Assembly (NCBI RefSeq): GCF_006442315.1
Contig: NZ_VFVY01000028.1
Coordinates: forward strand, 20,610 to 84,609
DNA length: 64,000 nt
Reading direction: 5' to 3'
From: Mesorhizobium sp. B2-3-4
GTDB taxonomy: Bacteria > Pseudomonadota > Alphaproteobacteria > Rhizobiales > Rhizobiaceae
The position numbers were made by a program, and so were the translations under genes. The notes beneath the pieces are model-generated. The model ran no database searches, was not told the DNA's origin, and worked only from the letters and a program-made list of their open reading frames with translations. Below are positions 62,347-64,000 of this stretch, in pieces. How positions within the stretch are numbered: the stretch's first letter is position 1; every line of letters starts with the position of its first letter.

Positions 62347-63858
62347 ATGCAGACCGCCCGCGAGCCGGATCCTCAGCCCTTGGTCGCCACCGTACGTGGC
62401 GCGACCAAACACTATCCCGGCGTGCTGGCGCTGGACGATGTCGATTTCGAGATCAGCCGCGGCGAAGTCCGCGCGCTGCTTGGCAAGAACGGTGCCGGGA
62501 AATCGACGCTGATCCGGCTGTTGACAGGTGCTACCGTGCCTGACAGCGGCGAGGTTTCCATCGACGGTGACGCGCTGAACGGCCTCGGTACCCAGCGCAC
62601 GGTCGAAGCTGCCCGGCTGGGGGTGCGTGCGGTCTACCAGGAACTGAGCCTGATTGTCGGCATGAGCATCGCCGAGAACCTGTTCCTCGGCCGCTGGCCA
62701 TCCAGCATGGGCGTGCTCTCCCATGGCGAAATGGAACATCAGGCGCGCGAAACCCTGGCCCGGCTGGGGCTGAAGCTGGATCCCCGCCGCCGTGTCGGGA
62801 CGCTAAGCCCGGCCGAGCGGCAACTCGTCGAGATCGCCCGTGTCATGATTGGCGAACCGAAGCTCGTTATCCTCGACGAGCCAACCAGTTCGCTTGCTGC
62901 CGCGGAGGTCGAACTCCTGTTCACCGCCGTGCGCAATCTGGCCGCCGCCGGCATCGCGGTGATCTATGTCAGCCATCGCATGAGCGAGATCCGACAGATC
63001 GCCCGGGCCGCTACGGTGATGCGCGACGGCAAGGTGGCGGCCACCGTCGAGGTGGCCGGCGCCGACACCGCCGAGATCATCCGGCTGATGCTTGGTCGCA
63101 GCGAGCAGGAAGAACAGTTGGTCGGCCAAGCGAGGGGCGGCGACAGCGTGCTGTCGGTGCGCGATCTGGCCGTGCCGCCGAAGCTTTCAGGTGTATCGTT
63201 TGACCTCAAGCGAGGCGAGGTGCTCGGTTTTGCCGGCCTGCTCGGCTCGGGACGCACCGAGCTTCTGAGGGCGATCGGTGGGCTCGATGCCGTACGTGCC
63301 GGTACGGTCCTGCTCGATCAAAAGGACATCACCCGCGTCTCGTATGGCGAGCGGGTGAAAAGTGGGATCGGCATGACCCCTGAAAGTCGCAAGGAGGATG
63401 GAATCCTGCCGTTGCTCGGCGTCGACGAGAACACCGTTGCCACCGACTTTTCAAAAGTGACGGTGAACGGCGTCATCTCGGCATCGAGGATGGAGGCAGC
63501 GGCAGGTGACATCGTCCGTCGCATCGGCGTCAAAACGGCGCGCATAGACACGCCGGTCGGCACCCTGTCGGGCGGCAACCAGCAGAAGGTGGTGATCGGC
63601 CGGTGGGTCTATGCCGGAAGCCGCATCCTGCTGCTCGACGAGCCTACACGCGGTGTCGACGTCGAAGCGAAGTCGCAAATCTACGCCATCATTCGCCAGC
63701 TTGCCGGGGAGGGCAAAAGCATCATCTTCGTGTCCAGCGAGATAGAGGAGTTGCCGAAGGTCTGCGACCGGGTCCTGGTGCTGAAGGACGGGAACTTCGT
63801 ACAGGAATTCGTGGCACCGAACGTGGACGTCGACAAACTCATGGCGGCATGCTTGTAG
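62347..63858 (+). CDS. Sugar ABC transporter ATP-binding protein (CUT2)
   Basis: A 503-residue tandem ATPase. N-domain: GKNGAGKSTLIRLL, SPAERQLVEIARVM and LDEPTSSLAAAE. C-domain: TPESRKEDGIL, LSGGNQQKVVIGRW and DEPTRGVDVEAK. The N-domain signature has SPAER in place of LSVGE/LSIGE, a variation tolerated in CUT2 ATPases. The ATG at 62347 has GGGAGGA upstream. It is the last gene of the operon starting at 58270. Confidence 0.93.
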   Translation: MQTAREPDPQPLVATVRGATKHYPGVLALDDVDFEISRGEVRALLGKNGAGKSTLIRLLTGATVPDSGEVSIDGDALNGLGTQRTVEAARLGVRAVYQELSLIVGMSIAENLFLGRWPSSMGVLSHGEMEHQARETLARLGLKLDPRRRVGTLSPAERQLVEIARVMIGEPKLVILDEPTSSLAAAEVELLFTAVRNLAAAGIAVIYVSHRMSEIRQIARAATVMRDGKVAATVEVAGADTAEIIRLMLGRSEQEEQLVGQARGGDSVLSVRDLAVPPKLSGVSFDLKRGEVLGFAGLLGSGRTELLRAIGGLDAVRAGTVLLDQKDITRVSYGERVKSGIGMTPESRKEDGILPLLGVDENTVATDFSKVTVNGVISASRMEAAAGDIVRRIGVKTARIDTPVGTLSGGNQQKVVIGRWVYAGSRILLLDEPTRGVDVEAKSQIYAIIRQLAGEGKSIIFVSSEIEELPKVCDRVLVLKDGNFVQEFVAPNVDVDKLMAACL

Positions 63859-63924
63859 GTTCTGGCGGAGCCGAGCGCCCAACCACTGCCGGTACGCATC
63901 CGCGCTTGCCCCCGGCCACCAGGC

Positions 63925-64000
63925 TAGAGCGTTTCCTGCTTTGAGAGAATCGTAGGATTCCCAAATCAAGGTGTTTGTGATTCAAGATGCTGGCTGGATT
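63925..64000. repeat. Palindromic intergenic repeat at right edge
   Basis: CTAGAGCGTTTCC... followed by GAATC-GTAG-GATTC (63947-63960) and a further GATTC (63979-63983). It resembles, from memory, a repeat seen between genes in mesorhizobial genomes. It is truncated by the window edge; whether it borders a mobile element cannot be seen. Confidence 0.4.

Overview
The window is a high-GC chromosomal segment of an alphaproteobacterium, most likely a Mesorhizobium-like member of the Hyphomicrobiales (inference). Supporting traits are a class II aroA, the aroA-cmk-rpsA operon divergent from a TIGR02300-type gene, aa3-type cytochrome oxidase subunit IV upstream of pntAA-pntAB-pntB, many ABC sugar uptake operons with FadR-type regulators, and short palindromic intergenic repeats of rhizobial style. 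No phage, integrase, transposase or CRISPR array was seen. It reads as core chromosome with metabolic accessory islands.

Layout. 1-5.0 kb: the start of a Zn-alcohol dehydrogenase, a TRAP permease pair with no DctP nearby, a lone LivH-like permease divergent from a CGNR regulator, and a lipoprotein. 5.0-13.1 kb: a fused indolepyruvate ferredoxin oxidoreductase, a membrane PAS-GGDEF-EAL protein, a FeeM-like N-acyl amino acid synthase behind a large palindrome, a DUF3096 peptide and an alpha/beta hydrolase. 13.3-18.2 kb: oxidase subunit IV, proton-pumping transhydrogenase with an extra exported protein gene inserted, and a frameshifted phosphotransferase. 18.2-30.2 kb: membrane proteins, a dienelactone-hydrolase-like enzyme, gyrB, an exported caspase-like protein with tandem repeats, FMN reductase, P450, NDUFA9-like protein, DoxX and a small secreted protein.

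30.4-38.2 kb: a divergent locus apparently for arginine or related guanidino compounds. A basic amino acid ABC transporter and an Ldh-family oxidoreductase face a dimethylargininase, a TetR/BetI-type regulator and an AruI-like ThDP decarboxylase across an 8-bp inverted repeat. 38.4-47.4 kb: an SDR, a polytopic membrane protein, a MOSC protein, rpsA, cmk, a low-GC membrane gene, aroA, the TIGR02300-type gene and tRNA-Ala(GGC).

47.6-63.9 kb: sugar catabolism. A dgoD-like dehydratase and its FadR regulator diverge from araFGH-like genes and an SDR, consistent with an oxidative dehydrogenase-lactone-acid-dehydratase route for galactose or arabinose. Downstream is a CUT1 transporter set that looks degraded: one permease lacks about 50 internal residues, there is no ATPase, and a lactonase remnant follows. 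A second FadR regulator then diverges from another CUT2 transporter whose Zn-dehydrogenase and aldose-epimerase genes sit between the binding protein and the permease. Three binding-protein genes are each followed by a strong hairpin, which probably gives binding proteins higher expression than their membrane partners.
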